59,892 nt of DNA from an uncultured Bacillota bacterium (GCA_927441425.1 CAKMKG010000016.1:1-59892), one strand, 5' to 3'. Shown: positions 46,196-55,322, counted from the first letter of the stretch. Translations and numbers: made by a program. Notes: generated by a model not told the origin, from the sequence alone.

Positions 46196-47475
46196 TGCAG
46201 TTTGGAATGTATGAATGGGTTTATATCATTACTGGTATCTTGGGGGCCTATACAGTTTATTTGTTTCTGGAAGTATTTTTTGATGTAAAAAAGACCAAAA
46301 GGCTGGTAGAAATATTGTCGTATACGTCATACTATTTATTTATAACGATAACCTATCTATTCGTCAATATACCAATCGTACTTTTACTCACTAACCTTGC
46401 GGCATTTTTTGTACTGACTTATAATTATGAATCAACTTTAAAAAAACGAATCCTATCTACCGTATTTACATATTTAATTTTAATGATGATAGAATTAATT
46501 GCAGGTCTTCTTACCGGTTATTTAAATTTCTATCTTTTCATAGAGAATAGTTTCTCGTCTGTGTATGGCCTGATTGTATGCCGAATCCTCTCCTATTTAG
46601 CGGTACTTATTCTATGCAACTTTAAAAACATTAGAAAAGGTGAATCCGTACCCAATTCATATTGGTTATGTATTGTACTAATTCCAGTAACATCGCTATA
46701 TCTTATTTTACTGCTTTTTCAAGCGGGAGGGCTAATAATCGGACAGGTTTTTGCAGGTATCGTTTTACTGTTTCTTATTAATTTTGCGACATTCTATCTA
46801 TACGATACTATTACAGCTGCCCTGTCGGAAAAGATGAAAAGCCTTTTAGTTTTAGAACAGAACAAATATTATGAAAAACAATTTGAACTGATTAAAACTT
46901 CTTTGCTGACAACTAAAGCAATAAAACATGATTTAAAAAATCATATGTTCTCTATACGGACTTTAGTTGAAAAAGGATTAAATAAAGAATCGCTGGATTA
47001 TATTTCTAATATTATGGAGAACATTGGTGCTCAGAGTGATTGTTCGACCTCAGGAAATACCGTCATTGACAGTATCATCAATTTTAAATTTCAGGAAGCG
47101 GAACAAAGGGGGATCAAGACCAATTTGGACCTGAAGATTCCTGAGAGGCTTGATATTCCTTCTTTTGACATAACGATTATACTGGGCAATTTGCTGGACA
47201 ATGCTATTAAGGCGGCATATAAAGTGAAAGAAAACCGATATATCGGCTTTAAAATGAAATATGACAAAGGTCGATTGGTGATTCAAACCGATAATCCTTA
47301 CGTAGATGTAATTAATGAAGAAAACGGGAAAATACTCACAACGAATAAAGATAAGGAAAATCACGGGATAGGTTTGGAAACGATTAGAAAAGTAATACAA
47401 AAGTATAATGGAACAATGATGATTGATCACAGCGATAATATCTTTTCGGTTACTTTGCTGATGTATGTGGATTGA
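46195..47475 (+). CDS. agrC: AgrC-like sensor histidine kinase (GHKL ATPase)
   Basis: 426 residues. About six N-terminal membrane helices (1-200), then the phospho-acceptor region TTKAIKHDLKNHM near residue 245, and a GHKL-type ATPase (GNLLDNAIKAAY; NHGIGLETIR). The H-D-L-K-N-H box is the AgrC/ComD-family pattern. Predicted ligand is the cyclic peptide from the agrD gene 660 bases downstream. Confidence 0.9.
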   Translation: MQFGMYEWVYIITGILGAYTVYLFLEVFFDVKKTKRLVEILSYTSYYLFITITYLFVNIPIVLLLTNLAAFFVLTYNYESTLKKRILSTVFTYLILMMIELIAGLLTGYLNFYLFIENSFSSVYGLIVCRILSYLAVLILCNFKNIRKGESVPNSYWLCIVLIPVTSLYLILLLFQAGGLIIGQVFAGIVLLFLINFATFYLYDTITAALSEKMKSLLVLEQNKYYEKQFELIKTSLLTTKAIKHDLKNHMFSIRTLVEKGLNKESLDYISNIMENIGAQSDCSTSGNTVIDSIINFKFQEAEQRGIKTNLDLKIPERLDIPSFDITIILGNLLDNAIKAAYKVKENRYIGFKMKYDKGRLVIQTDNPYVDVINEENGKILTTNKDKENHGIGLETIRKVIQKYNGTMMIDHSDNIFSVTLLMYVD

Positions 47476-47516
47476 TGAAATCATAGATCATTTGAAATGA
47501 ATGAGACTTAGTAGAT

Positions 47517-47544
47517 AGCAGATATTTCGGTATCTGCTTTTGTT
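47517..47544 (+). terminator. Terminator of agrA-agrC
   Basis: AGCAGATA-tttcgg-TATCTGCT followed by TTTGTT (47517-47544). Confidence 0.8.
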
Positions 47545-47867
47545 ACCTTCTGCTTTAGTTGTTTTGTTCCTTAATTGTAAAATGAAAATCTATAGCCGAC
47601 AAATCATTCTACACTAAAACATACAATAACGGATATACATGAGAGTATGGAACCCCATGTTACAAACAGAAGACTAACAAAAGAAAATGGTTGGTCTTTT
47701 TGTTTGACTGAAGCATCTCGCAGTTGATATTATCCTTATCCTGCCGCAGGGGTGGATTTTCCGATTACTAAAGAATCGAGCGAAAACTGACCTCTGGTTT
47801 TTGTACGCTTCTTTTCGTATCCGTAACGCCATTATATCAAAAATTCTCCAGGAAACAATAGTTTAGT
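47545..47867. other. Non-coding stretch between agrC and the repeat region
   Basis: No ORF of substance. An imperfect hairpin AAGACTAAC / GTTGGTCTT (47670-47678, 47690-47698) ends in Ts and could be a second terminator. The rest is unassigned. Confidence 0.5.
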
Positions 47868-47985
47868 GGGACTTTTGATTACAAATCGGGATTGATATTT
47901 TCAAAAGGGGATTTCTGTTTACAAGATTACATTTGTTAATTTCAAAATGAGACTTTTGATTTACAAATGGGGATCTTGAGTTTCA
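47868..47985. repeat. Degenerate GGGACTTTTGATTACAAAT direct repeats (possible IS end relic)
   Basis: Related units begin at 47868 (GGGACTTTTGATTACAAAT), 47888 (GGGATTGATATTTTCAAAA), 47908 (GGGATTTCTGTTTACAAG) and 47949 (GAGACTTTTGATTTACAAAT), then GGGGATCTTGAG. IS21-family elements carry such repeated GGGA-C-ATTTT-type units at their ends, so this may be a remnant. It also sits where an AgrA operator for agrD would be expected. Confidence 0.45.
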
Positions 47986-48137
47986 ATTCACCTAGTTGCT
48001 TTATTTAAATTAAAAATAACTTTAGTTTACTACAGGAAACCATATTATTTTCGACAGAATCTGGCACAACATGATTTTCATGTTACACTGATAATACAAA
48101 TAATTAATTTTGAAAAATAGGAAAGGAGAAAATTATT

Positions 48138-48281
48138 ATGAAGAATTTGATCGCAAAGTACGGAGGAGTTATTGCCGCATTAGCTTTGATGATTACCGCA
48201 GCAAACGTAAACAGGGTATGCATGATCATAATGCATCAGCCTGAACTTCCTGAAGGAGCAGAAAAACTAAGAAAACTGTAA
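48138..48281 (+). CDS. agrD: AgrD-like cyclic autoinducer peptide precursor
   Basis: 47 residues, AAAGGAG 11 bases before ATG. The amphipathic N-terminal leader (MKNLIAKYGGVIAALALM) precedes a core with C28 in NVNRVCMIIM, then the conserved acidic tail HQPELPEGAEKLRKL. This is the layout of clostridial cyclic lactone autoinducers: the mature peptide is expected to be a thiolactone linking C28 to M32, with some residues before the Cys. The stop overlaps agrB by one base (TAATG). Confidence 0.93.
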   Translation: MKNLIAKYGGVIAALALMITAANVNRVCMIIMHQPELPEGAEKLRKL

Positions 48282-48868
48282 TGATAAGCAATATTTCAGA
48301 AAGAATTATTGGCTCGCTTGTTGATGCGGGCACCGTACCATCAGAAGAAAAGTCCTTATATGAGTATGGGATTAGAATGGGGATATTGGTGGTTATAAAC
48401 GTTGCGACAACAGTGCTGATTGGATTTGTTTTAGGGATGGTTTGGCAAAGTATCATTTTCTTGCTTGCTTATAATCCGATCAGGTCTTATGCAGGGGGAT
48501 ACCACTCACGTACACAATTAACTTGTTATTTAATGTCAATTCCAATAATCGTAGCAGCGCTTCTGGGTATTAAATTGATACCTTGGAATGGTTATGTATG
48601 TATGACGGCCTTAATTTCTGTAGCCACTATCATAGCAATTCTTGCACCGGTGGAGGACTCAAACAAACCTTTAAATGAACGGGAGAAGGCAGTCTATAAA
48701 GGGAGAGCCCGCGCATATTCAGCCGTTTTCTTCGGTGCAGCAATGATGTTATGGTTTGCAGGGTTTGAACAGATTTCACTTAGTATCATCATGGCACTCT
48801 TAGTAGCTGCGGTTATGCTTGTGATTGGGGCTATTAAGAATCGGAATCTTATAAAAGAAAAGGCGTAA
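48281..48868 (+). CDS. agrB: AgrB-like accessory gene regulator protease
   Basis: 195-residue polytopic membrane cysteine endopeptidase that removes the AgrD tail and cyclises the peptide. Catalytic H75 and C82 lie in RSYAGGYHSRTQLTC, the family signature. Four to six membrane segments. One-base overlap with agrD and a short gap to the HD-GYP gene mark a three-gene operon. Confidence 0.95.
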   Translation: MISNISERIIGSLVDAGTVPSEEKSLYEYGIRMGILVVINVATTVLIGFVLGMVWQSIIFLLAYNPIRSYAGGYHSRTQLTCYLMSIPIIVAALLGIKLIPWNGYVCMTALISVATIIAILAPVEDSNKPLNEREKAVYKGRARAYSAVFFGAAMMLWFAGFEQISLSIIMALLVAAVMLVIGAIKNRNLIKEKA

Positions 48869-48873
48869 CAGAT

Positions 48874-49470
48874 ATGTATGAACATAAGGCTATTGAAAGA
48901 CATAGCATGCTGGCTAATATAATTGAAACAACGTTATACAAACATGTTGAAAAGAATGCAAAAGCGGGGACTCACTCCAATAGGGTCAGCCGGCTATGTA
49001 GATATTTGGGAATTGCAATGGAATTGCCTGAAATCGAAATTTACAAGCTGGAGATCAGCGGATTGTTCCATGATATCGGAAAGATCGCGATTCAGGACTA
49101 TATCCTGAACAAACCAGGACAACTCACGGAGCAGGAATGGAAAGAGGTCATGACACACCCGGAAATTGGGTACCGGATATTAAGAACTTCTCTGGAGATG
49201 TCGGATATCGCAAACTATGTCTTGTACCATCATGAGAGGTATGACGGCTCCGGCTACCCGGAAGGGTTGAAGGGAGAAGAAATTCCGCTTTTGTCAAGAA
49301 TCATTTCGATAGTCGATTCTTATGACGCGATGACCAATCACAGATCTTACAAAGAAACCTTAAATCAGGATAGGGCAATAAACGAGTTGATCAACAATAA
49401 AGGAAAGCAATTTGATCCCGATATTGTAGAAATCTTTATTGAAAAGGTCCTGAAATCTAATAGTAATTAA
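48874..49470 (+). CDS. Stand-alone HD-GYP domain protein
   Basis: 198 residues consisting almost only of an HD-GYP domain: HSNRVSR (about 39), FHDIGKIA (66), HPEIGY (101), HHERYDGSGYPEGL (127) and DSYDAMTNHRSY (151). All catalytic positions are present, so it is a probable c-di-GMP phosphodiesterase. The gene lies 5 bases after agrB with a weak ribosome site, suggesting reinitiation. A terminator follows, so it belongs to the agrDB unit. Confidence 0.9.
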   Translation: MYEHKAIERHSMLANIIETTLYKHVEKNAKAGTHSNRVSRLCRYLGIAMELPEIEIYKLEISGLFHDIGKIAIQDYILNKPGQLTEQEWKEVMTHPEIGYRILRTSLEMSDIANYVLYHHERYDGSGYPEGLKGEEIPLLSRIISIVDSYDAMTNHRSYKETLNQDRAINELINNKGKQFDPDIVEIFIEKVLKSNSN

Positions 49471-49541
49471 ACGAGATAGTCGATGCATAATAGCAAATTT
49501 GGGATTTGATTATTTTCGAAGATCTATTTTTTAGTCAACAG

Positions 49542-49571
49542 GGCGATACTTGAAGAAGTATTGCCTTTTTT
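49542..49571 (+). terminator. Terminator of agrD-agrB-HD-GYP
   Basis: GGCGATACTT-gaag-AAGTATTGCC followed by TTTTTT. Confidence 0.9.
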
Positions 49572-49616
49572 CATCTACTGATATGATTCGATATTTTTCT
49601 TGGAGGGATTGGTTCG

Positions 49617-51146
49617 ATGGGAAACAATTTTGAGCCTGCTGAATTAGATTACGTTACTTATTTAATGGTGACCAACGGATTGGTCGAAGATATTGGAAGG
49701 GCTTTTACTTCGTTGACTGGATATACAAAAGCTGATTTTTGCAGTAAACGAATATCGGAAGTGATGCATCAATTATTTGGGATTTATTTTGATCTGGAAA
49801 ATTGTGAAGCATCTCCGAAATTTTTATTTAAAAAATCATACGAAGTAATCGAGGTTCAAATTACCGTATGTCAAATGGAAAGAGACGACTGTAAGCTTTA
49901 TCTCTTTCAGAAGCTTCACAATTTTATTCTGGACTCCGAATTATCACTAGTGAATACCCTGGTGAAAGACAACGATAAGGGAGTTGGCCTATACAACTGC
50001 TCTGGTTTTCAGTTGCTGAAAGCGAATCAAAAATATTTAGAATATATGCAGGAAGTCTTTCACTCGAAGGGAAACATGATAAGCCTTTGCTTGGATGCAA
50101 TGGTTCCCGATTATTACGGTAGCAAAACGGAATGCCTATGGCTGAATAGCTCCGTAACCGGCGATGCGTTCTGTGTAAAAGAACAGCGAGCTGCAACCGA
50201 AAATGGGGAGGCCAGATACTGGAATGAAAGCATTATTCCCATCTCTGAAAACGGCAAGGTAAAATATATGATCGCGATTCAGGAGGATGTAACGGAGATT
50301 ACAAGGAAAAGAATGAACTTGGAAGAGAAAAACGCAGAATTAAAAAAGTCGATAGAAATGAAGGACGAAATGCTGATGTTAGTTTCCCATGAATTGAAAA
50401 CACCGCTGTCCATAATCACTTCTTCTATTCAGACTGTTGAGCTTACTTGTAAAAATGAGTTGACTGACAAGGTTCGGAAATATCTCAATAAAATTAAACA
50501 AAACGCCTACCGCCAATTAAAGCTGGTCAATAATATTTTGGATAACACACGTGTAAATGCGGGACTTTTTAAGATGAATCGGACCAGTGTAGATATTGTT
50601 CCCCTGACAAAGACTATCATTGAATCGATCTCAGTTTTTGCCGAACGAAAGAATATTAAAATATCATTTTCATCCATGATGCCTAAGGCAATCATACAGG
50701 CGGATGTGGATATTTATGAGAGAATCCTACTCAATCTTCTTTCCAATGCCGTGAAGTTCACACCGGAAGGAAAATCGGTTGAGGTCAATATATATCGAAT
50801 GGTTTTAAAAGGAAATCCCCAAATATGCATTCAGGTAAAGGATTACGGGATTGGCATACCCAATGACCAGAAAGAATTCATTTTCGAGAGATTCGGACGC
50901 GCTGATCAGCTTGTTGCTAGACATTCGGAAGGAACAGGAATTGGATTATATCTTGTCAAGATGCTCGTTTCTCTTTTAGAGGGTGAAATTCAAGTTGAAA
51001 GCAAAGAAGGAATTGGCAGCACCTTTACTTTGATCTTCCCGTTCGTCAAGACGAACTCTGTGGAATCGACCAGAATCGAGCAGCCAAATGAACATCTGAT
51101 CACTGCATCTGCCATTGAATTCTCAGATATCTATTACGGTACATAA
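49617..51146 (+). CDS. Soluble PAS-containing sensor histidine kinase
   Basis: 509 residues, no membrane segment. The N-terminal half has PAS-like modules (~15-110 and ~130-235, the second ending IAIQEDVTEITRKR, a PAC-type boundary). Then a short coiled coil, the phospho-acceptor His in LVSHELKTPLSII near residue 260, and a complete ATPase domain (NLLSNAVKFTP, DYGIGIP, FERFGRAD, GTGIGLYLVK). GGAGG lies 10 bases before ATG. No regulator is adjacent as an obvious partner, so it is probably an orphan kinase; in clostridia several orphan kinases feed the sporulation phosphorelay. Confidence 0.85.
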   Translation: MGNNFEPAELDYVTYLMVTNGLVEDIGRAFTSLTGYTKADFCSKRISEVMHQLFGIYFDLENCEASPKFLFKKSYEVIEVQITVCQMERDDCKLYLFQKLHNFILDSELSLVNTLVKDNDKGVGLYNCSGFQLLKANQKYLEYMQEVFHSKGNMISLCLDAMVPDYYGSKTECLWLNSSVTGDAFCVKEQRAATENGEARYWNESIIPISENGKVKYMIAIQEDVTEITRKRMNLEEKNAELKKSIEMKDEMLMLVSHELKTPLSIITSSIQTVELTCKNELTDKVRKYLNKIKQNAYRQLKLVNNILDNTRVNAGLFKMNRTSVDIVPLTKTIIESISVFAERKNIKISFSSMMPKAIIQADVDIYERILLNLLSNAVKFTPEGKSVEVNIYRMVLKGNPQICIQVKDYGIGIPNDQKEFIFERFGRADQLVARHSEGTGIGLYLVKMLVSLLEGEIQVESKEGIGSTFTLIFPFVKTNSVESTRIEQPNEHLITASAIEFSDIYYGT

Positions 51147-51300
51147 AAAACATTTTCGTCATTCTAATCTATCGTTCGAGAATTACCGAATTGATGAAAC
51201 AATTGCCTCGTGCTTTACGTTGATGCGAATATTCGCTCAAACAAAAACAGGAGGCTTTTTGTATGTACAAATTTAGAGTGATGGAATACTTCATCAAAAT

Positions 51301-51318
51301 TTCAGAAAAACTACAGAT
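51301..51318 (+). promoter_or_regulatory. Candidate operator of the OmpR-type regulator (autoregulation)
   Basis: TTCAGAAAAACTACAGAT occurs here and, base for base, at 53612-53629 ahead of the ABC operon. The two half-motifs (TTCAGAA, TACAGAT) are 11 bp apart. A TATGAT at 51322-51327 could be the -10. Confidence 0.6.
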
Positions 51319-51351
51319 TTCTATGATACGATGATGAACAGAGGTGATTGA

Positions 51352-52014
51352 ATGGATATTCAAATTTTAGTGGTTGAAGATGATGAACATATTTGCAATA
51401 CAGTGAGAACTTTTCTCCAGCATGAAGGTTATCACGTAGATATATCCTATCATGGGGATAAGGCTTTGGAGATGTTTTATGATAAAGCTTATCATCTTGT
51501 TATTTTAGATATTTTACTCCCGGGTCTCAGCGGACAGGAGCTATTAAAGGAATTTCGAAAAATCAGCAATGCTCCGGTTCTGATGATGACCGCCTTGACC
51601 GATGATGCAAGCCAGCTTACTGCCTTCCAGTATGAGGCGGATGATTACGTGATCAAGCCTTTTTCAATGAAGATACTCATTAAGAGGGTAGAAGCCTTGC
51701 TGAGACGGAGCGGTGTACTCCAGAAAGTAGTCTATGTAGGGAAATTGTCGCTCAATATGGAGGCTTATAAAGCGGTTTACGATACCCAGGAAATATCCCT
51801 GACCCTGCGGGAGTTTGAGATACTGCTGCTCCTGGCACAAAACAAAGGCCGAGTGATTTCCCATGAAACGTTGCTGACAAAGATATGGGGATATGATTTT
51901 AACGGAGATGAAGGCACCGTGCATACCCATATCAAAAATCTAAGAAGTAAGCTGCCGGTCAATTTGATAAAAACTGTCAGAGGAATCGGATACAGCCTGG
52001 AGGTGGAAATATGA
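51352..52014 (+). CDS. OmpR/PhoB-family response regulator
   Basis: 220 residues. Receiver 1-118 with D53 (LVILDILLPG) and acidic pair EDD at 9-11, Lys in DDYVIKPFS; winged-helix DNA-binding domain ~130-220 (SLTLREFEILLLLAQNKGRVIS... GTVHTHIKNLRSKL... VRGIGYSLE). AGAGGTGATTG site. ATGA overlap with the kinase gene defines a two-component pair. Confidence 0.95.
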   Translation: MDIQILVVEDDEHICNTVRTFLQHEGYHVDISYHGDKALEMFYDKAYHLVILDILLPGLSGQELLKEFRKISNAPVLMMTALTDDASQLTAFQYEADDYVIKPFSMKILIKRVEALLRRSGVLQKVVYVGKLSLNMEAYKAVYDTQEISLTLREFEILLLLAQNKGRVISHETLLTKIWGYDFNGDEGTVHTHIKNLRSKLPVNLIKTVRGIGYSLEVEI

Positions 52015-53441
52015 TCAATCAAAGATTCGGGATATTCGGCAAGGTTTTTCTTTATACATTGTTATTTTTGCTGCTGTCGATCTGTGCCACAGTCGCTGTA
52101 TTTGCGCAGCAATTCAAAGACTTTTATGATTACCTCCAGCTGCAGCAATATGCAACTTTGTTTGAACCGTTAAAATTGAAAATGGTGGGAGATGGAGACC
52201 TCGAAGAAGTTATAGAGATAGCGGAGGAATTCCACAATAAAAATCAATCCTTTGCATTCAATCTTGAAACAAAGGAAGGAAACATTGTTTATAAAACGGT
52301 TGGGGCATCTGCATATAAAATCGGAACAACCAGACCGGCGGAACGGATAGAGCCCGATTCAGCCATAGGTTCAAGAATAGATATTGTGAGACGGAGCACC
52401 GAGCTAACGAAAGAAGGAATATTAGTATCTATGAACAACGGTTTCGTAGTTCGTGCAGTATCAGCAAGCGACAGTACGGATCTTTTCAAGGAATTTTCAA
52501 ATAAAGCGTTCTTTTTCGCTTTTCTATTGCTGTGCGCCAGCATAGGAGGTGCGTTGCTATTTGCCAGAGGAATCACAAAACCAATTAAAAAACTGGCCGA
52601 TGATACCAGAAAAATGGCCAGCCTTGAACCAATATCCATACCAACAGTCAGAAAGGATGAGGTTGGTCAATTGGCGGCAGATGTTCATCATATGTACGAA
52701 AAGCTGAAACAGACAATTTCGAAACTGGAGGTTGAGATTACGAGGGGAAAAGAGATGGAAGAAAACCAGAGATATTTCTTTTCAGCCGCGTCCCATGAGC
52801 TGAAAACACCGATCGCTGCAACCTCGGCTTTACTGGAAGGCATGATTGCCGATATTGGAGACTATAAAAACCACCCGAAATATCTGCGGGAATGCCTCAA
52901 CATGATGACTGCCCAGAACAGAACGATTACCGAGATACTAGAGATTGTAAGCCTGTCCGATAAAAGGATGATCCCGCACAAAGAGAATGTAAATCTTCGG
53001 AGCATCATAAATGAACTACTGCTGGAGTACAATACGCTTGCAGAAAAAAAGGGCCAGAGTATCCTTGTTGATGTTCCGGATACAACGTTTGGGTATATCG
53101 ATAAAAGCATGTTTAGAACTGTTTTGTCAAATATAATCATGAATGCGATACAAAATTCGGCTGAACAAGAAGAAATACGTATTTGGTGTGAACAAAGAGA
53201 TACCGGTATCATTCGGATTAATGTCCTCAATACCAATGCCATTATCGATGAGGAAAAAAAGGCAAAGCTGTTTGAACCATTTTATCGTGTGGCGAAAGCC
53301 AGAAGCAGAAAAGAGGAGCGAAGTGGTCTTGGTCTTACGATCGTAAAAAAAATCCTTGATTCGATGAATGTTCCTTTTGACCTGGCCATGATCGATACTG
53401 ACGTAGTATTTTGGCTTGAGATTCCGGTGAAGGAAATGTAG
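52011..53441 (+). CDS. Membrane sensor histidine kinase, partner of the OmpR regulator
   Basis: 476 residues. Membrane helix ~11-32, extracytoplasmic sensor ~33-165, second helix ~166-186, HAMP, His in ASHELKTPIAA near residue 262, ATPase domain with N-box NIIMNAIQNSAEQ and GLGLTIVKKIL. Translationally coupled to its regulator. The extracellular stimulus is unknown; the likely target is the ABC gene set immediately downstream. Confidence 0.93.
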   Translation: MINQRFGIFGKVFLYTLLFLLLSICATVAVFAQQFKDFYDYLQLQQYATLFEPLKLKMVGDGDLEEVIEIAEEFHNKNQSFAFNLETKEGNIVYKTVGASAYKIGTTRPAERIEPDSAIGSRIDIVRRSTELTKEGILVSMNNGFVVRAVSASDSTDLFKEFSNKAFFFAFLLLCASIGGALLFARGITKPIKKLADDTRKMASLEPISIPTVRKDEVGQLAADVHHMYEKLKQTISKLEVEITRGKEMEENQRYFFSAASHELKTPIAATSALLEGMIADIGDYKNHPKYLRECLNMMTAQNRTITEILEIVSLSDKRMIPHKENVNLRSIINELLLEYNTLAEKKGQSILVDVPDTTFGYIDKSMFRTVLSNIIMNAIQNSAEQEEIRIWCEQRDTGIIRINVLNTNAIIDEEKKAKLFEPFYRVAKARSRKEERSGLGLTIVKKILDSMNVPFDLAMIDTDVVFWLEIPVKEM

Positions 53442-53456
53442 AAAAAGGAGTAAAGG

Positions 53457-53480
53457 AAGTGGTGTTAGCCACTTTTTTTA
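53457..53480 (+). terminator. Terminator after the two-component pair
   Basis: AAGTGG-tgttag-CCACTT followed by TTTTTA. Confidence 0.75.
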
Positions 53481-53486
53481 TTATGT

Positions 53487-53526
53487 AGGAAATAACGCTG
53501 AAAGCGATATTGACGGAATAACAAAG
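53487..53526 (+). repeat. Short dispersed repeat, copy A
   Basis: AGGAAATAACGCTGAAA ... GACGGAATAA. It matches 59300-59345 in both blocks, with different spacing between them. Confidence 0.45.
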
Positions 53527-53543
53527 AAAGCACCTAAAGCGTT

Positions 53544-53604
53544 GTCGCCCTTGAGGCGACATGTGGAAATAGGAATCTCTGATTCCGTTATTTCCACTTT
53601 TTTT
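53544..53604 (+). terminator. Second terminator (double hairpin) before the ABC operon
   Basis: GTCGCC/GGCGAC hairpin (53544-53560), then GTGGAAATA-GGAATC-tct-GATTCC-gt-TATTTCCAC and seven Ts (53563-53604). A strong barrier between the regulator and transporter units. Confidence 0.85.
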
Positions 53605-53611
53605 ATTATAC

Positions 53612-53651
53612 TTCAGAAAAACTACAGATAATTTACAGATAGGATACAGAT
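53612..53651 (+). promoter_or_regulatory. Four 11-bp-phased regulator repeats ahead of the ABC operon
   Basis: TTCAGAA (53612), TACAGAT (53623), TACAGAT (53634) and TACAGAT (53645) recur with exact 11-bp period, the pattern of OmpR-family binding sites on one DNA face. TATAAA (53677-53682) or TAATAT (53660-53665) would be the -10. Confidence 0.7.
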
Positions 53652-53702
53652 AGAGAGAGTAATATTCCTATTGGACTATAAATGAATCAAGGGAGGTATT
53701 TT

Positions 53703-55283
53703 ATGAATAAACTTATTTCAATGTTATGTATTGCAGCTCTGCTGCTGACAGCCACAGGCTGCGGAAGGACGTCAGAGAGCTCGGTGGAGCAGCTGTTGGG
53801 GGAAGAACTATCAGGGGAGATCACGGTATCCTGCTATGATACCATGATGTATAAGGCTTCACTCGATACAGCAGCAAAGTCCTTTGAGGAGAAAAATCCC
53901 GGTACAAAAATAAACATCGAAACCTATTCGCCTATGCCGGAAATCAAAACCTCGGAGAGTAAAGGTTCCAGTATGGCAGTCGTGGCAATTAAGGAGGATT
54001 CTCAAGACGATACGGAGTATATCAGCAAAATCAATACGGAACTGATGAGCGGAGAAGGAGCAGATATTCTGGCAATGGACATCCTGCCGTATTACAAATA
54101 CGCAGACGGCGGACAGCTGGAGGATCTTCAAAAATATATGGATGCGGACGACAGCTTCCAATTGGACGAGTACCGCAAAAATATAATTGAAGCATTAAAG
54201 TATAATGGCGGACAATATGTCATGCCAATGGATTATATCTTTGATTATATCGCATATGACAGTTCGCTTTTTACTGAAGATGAGCAGCAGAAATTTGTGA
54301 ATGATAACACCTTTACCTATGATCAACTGATCAAATCGGCTGAAGGGCCGTTTCACAGAGCAAATGCGGAAACCACCACGCCGAAACGAATGTTCGGAGG
54401 ATCTGCATTTTCTACCATGCAGCCCGGCATGTTCAATGAAATGATGCAGCTGGATATCGGAACCTTTCTAGACATGGAAAGCAGAACAGCGAATCTAACG
54501 GACGGCCGCTTTGCAGAATTGCTGGAATCTCTGAGCACGTATGACCAAAATGGTTATTTCCTGCCGAGTACAGAATCATCCAAATCAAGGGAGCTCAGCA
54601 TGGAGGATTTCGCCAAGCAGAGAGAAGAGCAGCTCTTTTATAAACTCAAGAGTCATTTTAGCCTTCTAATGGAGGCTTTAGAGAAAGGCGGCGCTACGAA
54701 GGTTATGGTTTCCATCGGGAGTATGTCGAACGGAAATGAAGATCACGATAAAACACTGGGTCTTCTGAACAATGAAAACCAGGAGGTTCCCTTCACCTAT
54801 ACACAAGCGTACGGGATCAATGCAAACTCGGACAATAAGGCTCTGGCTTGGGCGTTTCTGAAATATCTTATGAGTGAAGAGATGCAGACCAGCGTTGATG
54901 TCGGTAGGTTTGGCTTGCCAGTCAATAATGCTGCACGTTTGGAAAAAGCCAAAATGGATATTACAGGAGTTTCCTTTCAGAAGGGGATGACCTCTGCAGC
55001 GAAGAGTCAAAATGGGAAGAAGGATGCAGCGCCAAATCAGGATAAAGAGCAAAATCAGAATGTTGAAAGCACCGAATTGACCGAATCGCAGCAGGCAGCT
55101 CTGGATCAATATGTGAAAACAATTGAGGACTTTTCGGATTTATTGAATTACTGTCCAATTCAGGATGAAATCGTAAAACGGATGATCATTGAAGAGGTTG
55201 CCTACTATTTCGACGGATCTAAAAACGCAGAAGAAGTGGCAGAAAATTTAGAGAATAAGATAGAACTATACTTGAACGAATAG
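53703..55283 (+). CDS. Extracellular solute-binding lipoprotein (ABC importer)
   Basis: 526 residues from the ATG at 53703 (GGGAGG upstream). Lipoprotein signal: basic/hydrophobic leader ending LTATGC, with Cys about residue 20 as lipid anchor. The body is a sugar-type (family 1) binding protein (ITVSCYDTMMYKASLDTAAKSFEEKNPGTKINIETYS; late AWAFLKYLMSEEMQ). A polar insert rich in Gln/Asn/Lys lies at ~440-465, and the protein is longer than the usual ~430. It heads the operon and is preceded by the phased repeats. Confidence 0.9.
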   Translation: MNKLISMLCIAALLLTATGCGRTSESSVEQLLGEELSGEITVSCYDTMMYKASLDTAAKSFEEKNPGTKINIETYSPMPEIKTSESKGSSMAVVAIKEDSQDDTEYISKINTELMSGEGADILAMDILPYYKYADGGQLEDLQKYMDADDSFQLDEYRKNIIEALKYNGGQYVMPMDYIFDYIAYDSSLFTEDEQQKFVNDNTFTYDQLIKSAEGPFHRANAETTTPKRMFGGSAFSTMQPGMFNEMMQLDIGTFLDMESRTANLTDGRFAELLESLSTYDQNGYFLPSTESSKSRELSMEDFAKQREEQLFYKLKSHFSLLMEALEKGGATKVMVSIGSMSNGNEDHDKTLGLLNNENQEVPFTYTQAYGINANSDNKALAWAFLKYLMSEEMQTSVDVGRFGLPVNNAARLEKAKMDITGVSFQKGMTSAAKSQNGKKDAAPNQDKEQNQNVESTELTESQQAALDQYVKTIEDFSDLLNYCPIQDEIVKRMIIEEVAYYFDGSKNAEEVAENLENKIELYLNE

Positions 55284-55322
55284 AGAGAAATCGATCATAC
55301 TGAGAATGGGCAGAGTGAAATA

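Noticed and set aside
51263..51334. 23-codon ORF with a good GGAGG site ahead of the OmpR-type regulator
   Set aside because: It overlaps the putative operator and promoter, so it would lie upstream of or across the transcription start. No support beyond the ribosome-like site.
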